A stretch of 64,000 nucleotides of DNA from Gossypium raimondii (lineage: Eukaryota > Streptophyta > Magnoliopsida > Malvales > Malvaceae): positions 10,540,001 through 10,604,000 of the forward strand of contig NC_068569.1 in the NCBI RefSeq assembly GCF_025698545.1, read 5' to 3'. Below the pieces are notes generated by a model that saw nothing but the letters and a program-made list of their open reading frames with translations, was not told the origin of the DNA and made no database searches. Positions 48,556 to 59,500 of the stretch are shown here, piece after piece; the first letter of the stretch is position 1; each line of letters starts with the position of its first letter. The position numbers were made by a program, and so were the translations under genes.

Positions 48556-49330
48556 ACGATGGCGTTTTCTATGAAATTGAAATCATTTGCGGTAACTTAC
48601 AATAAGCGTCACTAATATCAGTACAAACGCAGTCGTTTAACACATTTTAGAGTAAAACTTGTGGCGCTTAGAGTAAAAACGCCACTAATAACACAGACAA
48701 AACGGCATCGTCATAAGATAACATTAAACATTTTTGCGGCGCTTCAGCTAAAGCGCCACTAATAAAAATAGGAAATGGCTCCGTTTCCTCAGCTCGTAAT
48801 AAATATTTGTGGCGTTTTTAAAATGCGCCACTAAAAGAAAACAACAAAACGGCACCGTCTTCGTTACGATTAAAGGAAATTTGTGGCGTTTCTTCGTAAA
48901 ACGCCGATAATATATCACCTTTTGCGGCGATTTTCAAATGCGCCACTAATAACAAGGACAAAACGGCACTGTTATAAGATAACATTAAACATTTTTGCGG
49001 CGCTTTAGCTAAAGCGCCACTAATAAAAATAGGAAACGACGCCGTTTCCTCAACTCGTAATAAATATTTGTGGCGTTTTTATAATGCGCCACTAAAAGAA
49101 AACAACAAAACAGCACCGTCTTTGTCACAGTTAAAGGCAATTTGTGGCGTTTCTTCGTAAAACGCCGGTAATATATCACTTTTAGCGGTGTTTTTTAAAT
49201 GCGCCACTAAAAGAAAACAACAAAACGGCACCGTCTTTGTTACAGTTAAAGGAAATTTGCGGCGCTTCTTCACAAAAAGCCGGTAATATATGACCTTTAG
49301 CGGCGTTTTTTCTGAAGTGCCGCTAATGCC
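48556..49330. repeat. CACTA internal repeat array, 261-bp higher-order period
   Basis: Alternating GCGGCGYTT and AAMGCGCCACTAA motifs are spaced by AACAACAAAACGGCACCGTC and related linkers. A larger unit starting ACATTAAACATTTTTGCGGC at 48721 recurs at 48982, so there is a 261-base repeat of repeats. Open frames across it are by-products of the repeat. Confidence 0.85.
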
Positions 49331-49699
49331 TTCCTCCAAGATTGAATTCAATTTGATCCAAAATTAAAACAAAATTTATAAAATGAAATTATTAATTAAT
49401 AAAAATTGGGAGAATAATGCATTTTAAAAAGATAAATTCATGTTCTAAAAAAAAATTTTCATCAATATATTTTTATATTGAATAAATATAAATATTTATG
49501 TATGCAATATATAAATGAAAAATGATGTTAATTAATATATCAATAATTGTGTTAATATTTTACAATATTTAGATTAAACTAAAGTTCATGTATACAATTG
49601 AACATTAAACTGTTCTTCATGTATGCTTTTGGGATTTAACCCATTTTGATATATATATTTTTTGAATTAATATTTTATATTTATCTTATTTACATTTAT

Positions 49700-50290
49700 A
49701 TTCTAAAAATCTAACCCCTAAACCCAACAAACCAAACCCCAAAATCCGACCGTCAATATTTAAGGTTAACTTTAAATCTTAAATCCTAAACGCCAAACCT
49801 AAAACCCTAAACTCTAAACTGTAAACCCTAAATCATAAACCTAAACCATATTTTTGGGAATTCGTGTGGCCAGTGTTAGTGTAGTACAAGACATATATTT
49901 TATATATTATATTATATATATGGCTGTAGTACAAAATGGCATGAATCCGAGTAAAATCCAAATGTTCTTCAATTTTCAAACTAAACCCTAGCTAAAACCC
50001 TAAACTCAAACCTTAAACCCCAAACTCAATCTCTAACACATAAACACTTAACCCAAATTAATAAACAGTATACCATAAACCCTAAACCCTAAACCATTGA
50101 CATTAAATCTTAAATTTTAGACCCTAAAACCAAAATAAAACGATGGATTTTGCTCAACACTTTGATGCGTTGAAACCCTAACCGTAACCCCTAAATCCCT
50201 TAACCCCTAACCCCTAAAGCATAACACCTAACCCCTAAACTTTAAATCCCAAACCCTAAATACATACCCAAGACTACTCCTTAAACTCTA
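49700..50290. repeat. Degenerate telomere-like repeat block inside the CACTA element
   Basis: Many copies of CCCTAAA and near variants (for example ACCCTAAACCCTAAACCATT near 50,080) are spread over about 600 bases, interspersed with AT-rich sequence. This is the plant telomere motif read on the C-rich strand. It lies between two subterminal-type arrays of the same element, so it is an interstitial array and not a chromosome end. Confidence 0.8.
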
Positions 50291-50479
50291 AACCGTATAC
50301 TATAGAGATAATTAATTCAATATTTTAAAATTAATACTATCTCTTTTACGATTATATAAGAAATTATTTAATATATAATCTAAAAAAATTAGTAATGCAT
50401 CCAAAAAACTTTAAAATTATTTTAAATAATAGTATTTTAATTTTTCCATTTTTAACGAATATTTTAAAATATTTTAAAC

Positions 50480-51149
50480 CCCTGAGCATTAGCGGCGCTT
50501 CCCAAAAAACGCCGCTAATTAAATCCCCAAAAAGCTCCGAAAACGGCACCGTTCGGCTTAGTTTTATTGCGGCGCTTCCCGAAAAATGCCGCTAAAGTAA
50601 GCATTAGCGGCGCTTTACTAGAAAACGCTGCTAACGCCACTGAAAGTTAAGAAAACGGTGCCGTTGGGCACCCCCAAGCAATAGCGGCGCTTCACTAAAA
50701 ACGCCGCTAAGGCCTCGAAAGATCTGAAAACGGTGCCGTTGGACATATGTTTTTTGCGGCGCTTCTCTAAAAATGCCGCTAAAGCCCTAAACATTAGCGG
50801 CGCTATCGTCAAAGCGCCGCTAATTCCACGAAAGCTGAGAAAATGACACCATTTGGCTTAGGTTTTTTAGCGGCGCTTCCCCAAAAACGCCGCTAAATCC
50901 CAAAAACTACGGAAACAACACCGTTTGGCTTAGGATTATTAGTGGCGCTTGATTAAAAACGTCGCTAAATCCCCAAAAACACGGAAACGATGTCGTTGGG
51001 CTTTGGTTTTTGCGGCGCTTCCCGAAAAACGCCGCTAATTCTTATTTTCAGCGGCGTTTTTCGTTTTGCGCCGCTAATGATCTAACTTTAGCGGCGTTTT
51101 TCATCTAAACGCCGCTAAAACCGCCGTAAAAGCCTATATTGGTGTAGTG
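50480..51149. repeat. CACTA right subterminal repeat array
   Basis: Around ten pairs of facing motifs, AGCGGCGCTT and AACGCCGCTAA, separated by linkers such as GAAAACGGTGCCGTTGG. The last pairs end in the terminal inverted repeat. The motif is the same as at the left end, in mirror orientation. Confidence 0.87.
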
Positions 51150-51792
51150 TATGATGGTGTCTACAAATTATAGACGGTATCTAAAGTCAAACTAGCAAAG
51201 TAGTACATACCAATACCACCAAGGATATCTATAATCATCTTTCTTCTTTTACATCTTCCTCTCGATGGTAGTAGGGATTATTATTATTATTAGTTTTTTA
51301 TAATTGGGGAGTAGAATGAAATTACTTGAGATTGAACTCAGATATTTTTAGAGGTTGTTGGCTTCTTTGCAGGAATTTAGATTGCTATATTAAACAAACA
51401 TATTTTCACGTTTATTCTGATTGTGGACGTGATTAATTGCGATGAATATCAGTGACGACAGTACCATGCAATTCTAAAAATTCTACTTCAGGGTTTTAAC
51501 AAAATGTTTCAGAAAAAATAAAAATGAATCTTTAACAATCAAAAGAAAACTATATACAATGCAAGCAGAAGTCACTGGCAGTAATTCCTTCTGAAAAACC
51601 CTACAAATCGAAAACTTCATACAATCAGCCATTGATTCTGATCCTATCTTTTGTTGGATAATCATCACCCAATTCTCACAATCTCAGGACTCAGATTTAC
51701 AGTTTTCAGCCTTGAATGGATGATGAATTTCCAAGTTCCAACCAGGAAAAAACCCTCAATTATCTCCATGCATCAATAAAGCATCCAGTCCT
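51150..51792. other. Spacer and 3' region of the small-protein gene
   Basis: Contains the TAT target-site copy, AT-rich DNA and the probable 3' untranslated region of the minus-strand gene at 51793-52080. No other feature was seen. Confidence 0.45.
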
Positions 51793-52080
51793 TCAAGCCG
51801 CATGAGATAAGGAGCTTCGAGAACTCCCATATCGATCACTTTTCCTGGAGCTTCTCCCTAAACGGCCGCTGACTTGACGAGCATATCGCACAACAGCCTT
51901 AGCCCATCGCTTGATCTCAGCCTTGAACTTATTGGAATCTAGCTCGTCTAATGATGATACTGCAGGTTCCATTGAAACCTCCATGAAGGAGAAACATCGG
52001 TTAAAGCTTCCCCGCTTCGTGTTACTGCTACTACTACCAACGTCGCCATTGTCCAAGCCAACTATTCTCTTCACAGACAT
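51793..52080 (-). CDS. Small basic Ser/Arg-rich protein, unrecognised family
   Basis: A single-exon frame of 95 codons. It starts MSVKRIVGLDNGDVGSSSSN and has an aromatic stretch SFNRCFSFMEVSMEP, an amphipathic basic helix KFKAEIKRWAKAVVRYARQV, and a Ser/Arg-rich tail ending HAA. The frame is closed by upstream stops, and its GC content is higher than its surroundings, which supports a real gene. I do not recognise the family. The pattern fits short plant proteins without enzymatic domains. There is no signal peptide or membrane segment. Confidence 0.7.
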   Translation of the reverse strand: MSVKRIVGLDNGDVGSSSSNTKRGSFNRCFSFMEVSMEPAVSSLDELDSNKFKAEIKRWAKAVVRYARQVSGRLGRSSRKSDRYGSSRSSLSHAA

Positions 52081-53717
52081 GGTTATCTACGTCCTATTGG
52101 GGCCGACAAAGAAGGTTGCAAATGATTCCTAAAACTGAAAAGTAAAACAATTTATATATACAAGTATGGGGTATTAAACTTTGATAAGTAACACGGCATT
52201 GCACAATTGACTAGACTTTTCAACTTTCTTGCAGCCAGATTCCTATAAAACTTTGGTCCATCTATTTAAACGTGTTGAGTCTAGTGAACATTTTAACATT
52301 AATGAAACAGTAAATCATCCTATATGATTAGAAAATATTTTATGTTTAACCAACCAAAAAAAAACACAATGACATTTTCATAAAAAATTTTCAACTTAAG
52401 CCTAGTTTGATTAATTTATGCAGTACTAGTTTTGAAATTTTGATTGCAGATTAATGGTTACTAATTCTTAATAAAATGGGTTTCCTGATAACTATGGGTT
52501 TAAATGGAATTTTCTGTACATTGGGAATAATTATATGGTAGGCTTGGTCACCAAATCACTTTGATTAGTAGTTATATTACTTAATCCAATTGATACCAAC
52601 GACTCTATACATAATTGAGAAGTCAAATATCCAACAAATGCAATTTAAAGGTTGTTGAGGGTACCTTTTCTAAATTTAACAAAATTTAACCTGTAAAAAT
52701 GTAAATTAAAACTTGCACTTTTATGGATTCCCCCCCCCCCCTTTTTTTTCTCTTAATTTTAATAATCATGAATGCTTCAACTAACTTTGTTTGGAATCTG
52801 CCATTATACTAACCAATGCTTTCTGAAAATATTCTTTACGGTCACCTACCAGTCCTAAATATCCCAATCAAACACAATTATCTTTGCTGAGAACCCGAGT
52901 CAGATTGTATTTTTGCTACAACAAAACAATCCCGGTATGCAAATAGAAGGTACTGCTGAAAAAAATAAGATACTACTTTATTTATGCTCTTTGCATATAA
53001 CCTAAATATTTTAATACATTCATGCTTATATTATTTTTCACATTGTACTTATTTCCATATTATAGCTGCACCAAGACTACATTCTGGAATACTTTATACT
53101 TTCTTCAGCAAGTTGTTTTACATGTTATGTATGTTTTTTGTATTAAAGGATTGGCTACGAAAGATCAATGATGAATGTTCAAGTTTCGATTAATCAATCA
53201 ATTCATGATTGTTTTGGTTTCGAGAAATTCCTTGCCCTGCTTCTTTATTTTCGTTCTTTGTTTCACTTGATCCTGACATTAGCATTCTACTTTCTGGTTT
53301 TGGGGTCAGCCCTTTTCAATCTCCACCTTAAAATAATCTGACTAATTTCAAGAAAGAAAAGTCTAAACAATAAAATCGACATCTGAAATTATATATTTTA
53401 TCCCAGTTATTATGGCTCATCCTTTTGTTATATACTTCAGAATCAACAGAAACTTACAAAGTTCCACTGCTGCAGGATTATCTTGGAAAGGTGATAATAG
53501 TTGGCTACAAAATTGCGATGGCAGAAGCAAATGTCTCAATATCAGGGGCAAAATAAAGGGTAAATAGCTCCAAATCTCTGTTGTTTCAAAATCTATCTAG
53601 ATATAAAATTCAACAACTCAGTTCAAACCATGAAAAATAAGACAAATTCAAAAAAGGGGTAAAAAAATGTCTGGGGCAATGAAAATAGCAGAGCTCATAC
53701 AACCTGAAAGGTCTAGC
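52081..53717. other. Intergenic region
   Basis: Promoter side of the small-protein gene, then AT-rich DNA with a C run at 52,731-52,741. The last 300 bases or so (53,400-53,717) are the likely 3' untranslated region of RPL28. Nothing else was recognised. Confidence 0.5.
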
Positions 53718-55243
53718 TCACTTCCTGCCACGAACCTTCAATGCTTGCCTGTTCCTCTTCTTGACACCAGACTTGGCTACCTTTAGACTCCTGTGCACAG
53801 CACTCAACCTTGCAAGGGCTGCTTTTGTTAAATCTGGCCTGTAGTAGTTGTCTGTCACCTGAAATGTTGGAGAAGCAACTTAATTATAAAAGCCGACTAG
53901 AAAAGCACCTAAAACTAGATTATCTGAATATCTGTATATCATAGAAAGATACGTTAACAAAATCTCAGAATATCATTGAAAATCTATGGTAATAACGGCA
54001 CAAAAACAGTGCACACTTGGCAAGATCACACACTAAAATTCAGCATAAATATACACATTATTGCCCAAAGCTAGCAACATAAGCATTGAAATGACATTTT
54101 ATAACATTCAATGCTCAGAAGCCAAGCGTAACAAGTAAATTTCATAGAAGAACCCAACAAATAGATCCTTCTTACATGTTATTGCTTCATCACTGCAAGA
54201 TCTTCCAGGAAATAACTACACCTTTAGACAGACAATTCATTATTTAACAAAGAAATCCAACAAATTTTACTAGTTCATAGACTACACATTAAATAGAAAA
54301 AGCAAAAATAAAAAAGGCTTCCAACATGATCTTAGACAAACAATTTCTTTCCACACACAAGACAACCTCATCATTAGCAAATTACCAATAGCAAACCCAA
54401 TAAAAGAGTAGAGAAATGAGTTTCAGAAAACACTAACTATTTACCTGGTTTTTGACCGCCTTGGCCATCCTGGGGAACTCCTTTTTCATGAGGGAGTTGT
54501 GAAGCAAGGCCGAAGGCTTGTTCTGCTTCTTAGTCTTGGTGGTTGCTAGCAGCACAGACTGGTCTTTGCCCCCACTTTGAATGGTGACTGTTTTCTTGTT
54601 TGCCAACCCTAAAATTACAGAGTAACTCAATTAAAAAACAAAACGTACAAAAATGTGCAGAACATGAGAAACGGAGGGGATTAAATACAATATATTAGAC
54701 AAACATCATAGATTGTTAGTCATAAATTATATCTTCTCCGATTCTGACCATTCGGAAGATAAAAATAATAATTTTATTCTACATTTCGTTAGAGTTCTAA
54801 ATCAATTAGGATTCCCCAGAAAATCCTAGAATTTACTCAGATTAAAGTAAAATCCATTCAATTTTTCAAGAAACCAGATCCAATTCTAAGAAATACCCAA
54901 TATTTCCCTTCACGTTTCCTCGATAACTACGAATTCATATATAAATAAGCTGCTACTGCACATGCAGAAAATACCATTTCTACCTCACTTCTAAAGAAAC
55001 GAAAAAGAAATGAAACAGAAAATAAAACTTCAGATCAAATATCCTCAAATGAAAAATAATAGTAAAAAAATGAAACTTTTGGATCAAAAGAATACCAGAG
55101 TGTTTGTAGGAGTGGAGGTTGTAGAGATTGTTGGGCTCTTTGCTGAACTGAAGGCTAGCAGTTCCTCTTCCAAACTGCCTCACCAAAAAGCAATTGTTCT
55201 TCTTCACTACCTCCCAAATCAACTGTCCAGGAACCGCCGCCAT
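53718..55243 (-). CDS. RPL28: 60S ribosomal protein L28e
   Basis: A component of the large cytosolic ribosomal subunit. Three minus-strand exons, 55243-55096, 54608-54445 and 53858-53718, give about 150 aa with in-phase GT-AG sites. Motifs are [20 protein letters not shown] and [19 protein letters not shown] in exon 1, [20 protein letters not shown] and [10 protein letters not shown] in exon 2, and [35 protein letters not shown] in exon 3. These match plant RPL28 proteins, which are about 143 aa. The ATG at 55243 was preferred to the in-frame ATG at 55279 because it begins the conserved MAAVPGQ block. No defect was seen. Confidence 0.96.
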
Positions 55244-55345
55244 CGCTCTTTTCCCTGCACCTAACTGCAACAGATGCACTCAGTAAGATTAAAATCCTCC
55301 AAACAGACCAAATATCTGTATTGAGCTAAGAGAAAAAACGAGAAC

Positions 55346-55480
55346 CTTAGGGTTTATATATAATAAGAGGACGGAAGCGGCAGACTGAAACTAGCAAATT
55401 TAACAGATATATATGGCCTACAGACTCTAGGGTTTTTACAGTTCCTTTTTAGGTTTGTTTCTGGGCTTTTTGTAGCCCAA
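55346..55480 (-). promoter_or_regulatory. RPL28 promoter: telo-box, TATA and site II motifs
   Basis: On the minus strand AAACCCTAA (complement of 55348-55356) is a telo-box, next to TTATATATA (55356-55364) as a TATA candidate. Further upstream, TGGGCT occurs at 55462-55467 on the + strand and again on the minus strand at 55474-55479, forming a close inverted pair of site II elements. Telo-box plus site II (bound by TCP-type factors) is the known signature of plant ribosomal-protein and growth-linked promoters. Function at this gene is inferred from position. Confidence 0.72.
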
Positions 55481-56548
55481 TTACTCATCAGATTTGAGAA
55501 TTTTTAGACTCACTCACTACTTTTTTAACTCTTTAAAATTTGTCAGTGAGTTATAAAAAACTTATGGTGATAGTACCTAGTATATATATATATATATTCT
55601 ATTTTCTTCTTAAATTTTTATTGCAAAACACTTTTAATCTAATTTTCTAGTGAATTCAATGTTTTAATCATTTCAATCTTTTATTTGTTCTTTGTATCTA
55701 TTCTTTTTATTACTAAAATAATTTTGTTTCTTTTATTTATCAATTCATATTTTAGAAAAATAAAAATTAAGGAAGTTTAAGACCTAAAAATATAATATTT
55801 AAAAATTAGATATTAGCGGAGTGCAAAGTAATTGGAGTGAAGCTAAAAGCCAAGTAAACCTTAATTTTTTCTTAATTAAATAATCCTTTTTTATATATTA
55901 AATAGAGTATTTAATTTTAATTGAAACCAAAATTACTTCTATTGCATTAGTATTTAGTAATTTAACATGAAATTTGTTTATATTTTGAGGATTAAATTTT
56001 CTCCTCAAAAGTTTTATGCTTTCAATTAAAATCAAATGATAATTTTTTTAAAAAAGAAGTGTATAAAAGCTTGCATTAACAAAATATACTAATTTAAAAG
56101 CTTTTTTAGTATGTTAACCGAAAACTATAATATTAAGCAAAGTTCAGAAAGGGAAGTAGGAATAAATTAACAAAGTCCCAGATGCAAAAAAAAAACAAGT
56201 AGCACAAACAAAATTTTAGGTTAGTAGGCCCCTAATCAACCTGAAATTTATGAATTAAAATTAAAGGAAAAAAACAAACCAATATCAGGTCATGGATATT
56301 ACCTCCTTTACACCCAAACTCATGTTACATTTTTCATATATACAAAGCCAGGAAAGCCTTCTTGATCTTTATCGTCCTTCATTCATACTCCTACCAGTTT
56401 TCCTTTTTCTACAACAAATTCAATGCAATTTTTCAATTGTACAACGGGGTCTGTTTTACCTGTGGAGAGAATGAATGCAAGCAAGCTGCAGCAATAGTTT
56501 TAAAATGAATCAGCCACCACTTTCACAACACGATGGATCACCACCTAC
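55481..56548. other. Intergenic region
   Basis: AT-rich DNA between RPL28 and the 3' end of the PWWP gene, including a (TA)n run near 55,578-55,598. The final 250 bases are probably the PWWP 3' untranslated region. No gene was recognised. Confidence 0.5.
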
Positions 56549-59500
56549 TCATGGATTGCGAGATGTTAAAGGCCGGTGTGTTAGCCGTGCTGAGCCGTTA
56601 ACTGCTTCATTTATCCTACTGAATACTAACTTTATAGGAACACAAGCTATTACAGGACCCTTGGGCTTCCCTGTTACCGGTTTCCTGTCACCTACACCTA
56701 TCTTCTGACCAGTCAATGAAGACAGCTTCCGAGTCTTCTTAGACAATAGTCCAGATTTCTTTGCTTTTGTTGATTTACGTGGCGGGAAATGTGATTGCAG
56801 TTTCATATGCTTTCTAGGAACTCGTCCACCTCCTGACTTTCTCTTTACTAAATGACCAATTTCAGACTTTTCCGTGCCCTTAATAGAGGCTTCACAAGTC
56901 AGATTGCCATAGTGATCATCACTCAAAACTTTAACCATTAGAGGGTGACCAATTATGGCTTTTCCATTCAGCTTACTCATGAGGGAAACTAATGGAACAT
57001 GCTGTGGCCGGTACTTAGCTTTCACCTCAATCTTAACATTGTATAGTGATGAATCCACAGAATAAGGTTTTCCTGGAAAATCCGTCATCTGATATCTGGA
57101 GTGAACAGTATAACGAGACTGACGGTATGGAAGTGACCTTTGAGGGCTCAGCAAATCATCAGGTAGTATTTTTGCTTCTGCTATTTCCCCTCTCACACGA
57201 GGCTCCTGGGGCATAGACTTCAAGTCCTGCAAACCATCAAGCTGCACTTGAACAGCTGACTTGGACTTGGATTGCAAGCTGCAAGTGTATGGAGCAACTG
57301 ATCCACCACCACCACCATTGCAATCAACTTTTTGATAGGAACCCTGAGACAATCCATTCAAACGCTCTATACCTGCCACAGAAGCATTTGGTTCATCATC
57401 TGCGATTAGATATTTTCTTGAGTCGTGTATTTGATTTTTACTTATTTGTCTAGATTTCCTCTTTCCTTTCAACTGCCACTCTGCAGTTCCTTTCTCTATC
57501 CTCTGGCTAATACTAGTTGTATAAACATCCACTGATCTGGTACAGACAGACTCATTACGTCCCTCAATTTCAGCCTGCTTCCCCAAATCACCAACTTCAG
57601 GCATCTCAGATGAACAAGATACAAATATTGGAGAGAAATCTGTCAGAAACAAATGATTAATCAGTAGCAGTAGGAAAAGCTCAAAATTTCTACAGCTGCA
57701 AAAATAAAAGAGAGTAGTGCTGGAAGAGCATGCATGCATCTAGTTATACCACAAACTGGAACTTTTGCAAGAAAAATCCATAAAATGAAATATTACCAGA
57801 ATTAACCATGTGCTTAGATTGAAATAATAGGCAAGATGATGATGATGATGAAAAATAGCAACATAGTCCATGCAGAAGCAATCGGGCATATCAAATTAAA
57901 TTGGTTGAAAAAGAAACAAATTCCAGTAGAAAAGGTGCATGATAAAATAAGGAAAAGAGTTCTTTAGAAAAAAAGAGAATCTCATATCTTTACTCTATTT
58001 CAACTTAGTCTTCAGGCAAATAGTGGTTCAAAAAGAACTAGCAGGATCATTCAAGTTATTGGTCCAAATTATGCCCTTAATGCCGATGCAGTTCTAAAAT
58101 TCATCCCCCTTTGATAGAGTGAGAGCATAAAAATCAATGCGTTAAACTTCCAATCCTGTTACCAACTTACAGAATTCTCATGGATACAAAATACATTGCA
58201 TGTCAATCTATCCTCAAACCCAAAGAAGATTAAGTCAGCTAATCTCCAATGATATCAGTAAACAGAAGCAACAGTTTACATTCGTATCCATGGCATCTAA
58301 TCCTCAGCACAGTTAGTCATACAACAGGCTACTGCTGATTGGTCCAATTTGCTAGTTAACCAACACCCTCAGTATCAGAACAAGTTGTTACTAGAAAAAA
58401 TATATATGCATTAGTATTTCTGAAATCACATATGGATAGAGTTAGCTGCTTCTAGTCTGGATACTCATCCTTCATTGTTTCTTAAAGCATCAACTTCATG
58501 TCATGCCAGGGCAGCGCAGCTGTCCTCAAGTCATCAGATCACTAAAGATTGCCTGCAGTTGATTAGTTATGGCTATTTAGAAGCCCTAAAGAGTCTAACA
58601 AGATGGATTCGAGCTATAGTTTGGTTGGTGAACAAACCTGACTAGACCTGTTGGCAAAACAGTTGGCCCCCAAATGATCACCACAACCAAAAATAAACAT
58701 GTGTCCGTGTCCATGTAGTATGCATATTAATAGACAAAATCATGCAAACACAAGAAATGAGTTATCTAGTTCTCAAAGATAGAATATATAAATCTTATTA
58801 TTTATTAAGACCAGAGTAACTCATAACTCACCACAAGCCACAATAAAAGCTAAATGCAGAGAGAATATCTTAATGCTCCGTTTGGGAACATGAATTTAAA
58901 AATTTTGATTTGGATTTCATTTCTTATATAGATGGTAAGAATGAAGTGCATACATTATGCACAAATTAGTTTGAATTCAATATAAAAAAGGTTTGAAAAG
59001 TATAAAAATTTGAATTTGTTAAATCCAAAATTATTTTAAGAATTTCAGATTCACTATTAACTAGACATCTAAAAAATCCATGGATTTGAGAAATAATCAT
59101 GAAGACAAAACCAATATTCTGAAACATATGATGAACATGGTGAATTATTTAACAAGACAATCAACAACAACCTAAATTACCCATCAGCTGCAACAACACC
59201 ACACCCCACCCCCCAAAAAAAAATAAAACAAAAGAAGCATAAATAAAATCCCACTTAATACAAGCACAGTTAATGAAAGCAGAAGATTATGTTTATGCAC
59301 ACAAGAATGATGCAGTCCTAATTAGAAATGCTACAGTTTATAAATGTTTAATTCAAGAATACCTGCAGATGGTTTATCTTCTCCAACAAATGGCACATCA
59401 AATAGCCTGCTAGAAGATTCATTCTCAGCTAACCCCGGTGTGCTGGAAATTTCTCTCTCTTTTGTCTTATTATTAGTTAAAGATGCATCAACATCAGCAT

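Larger units (their letters stand above)
43076..51149. mobile_element. CACTA (En/Spm) DNA transposon, 8.07 kb
   Basis: Begins CACTACACCAGAACAGG and ends with TATTGGTGTAGTG, whose complement is CACTACACCAATA, so it has the terminal inverted repeat of the CACTA superfamily. The 3-bp sequence TAT flanks it on both sides (43073-43075 and 51150-51152), the expected target-site duplication. Dense subterminal arrays of GCGGCGYTT-type motifs lie at both ends. Inside, on the minus strand, are a TNPA-like gene (43,698-45,458) and only the last exons of a TNP2-like transposase (45,612-46,435). The DDE catalytic part of TNP2 was not found. The element is therefore complete at its ends but looks unable to move without help from another copy. 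Confidence 0.93.

Noticed and set aside
49079-49351. Minus-strand open frame of 90 codons in the CACTA interior
   Set aside because: It is produced by the hairpin repeat array and not by a gene.
49700-50290. CCCTAAA repeats taken as a real telomere end
   Set aside because: They are degenerate and lie inside a transposon with both ends intact, so this is not a chromosome end.
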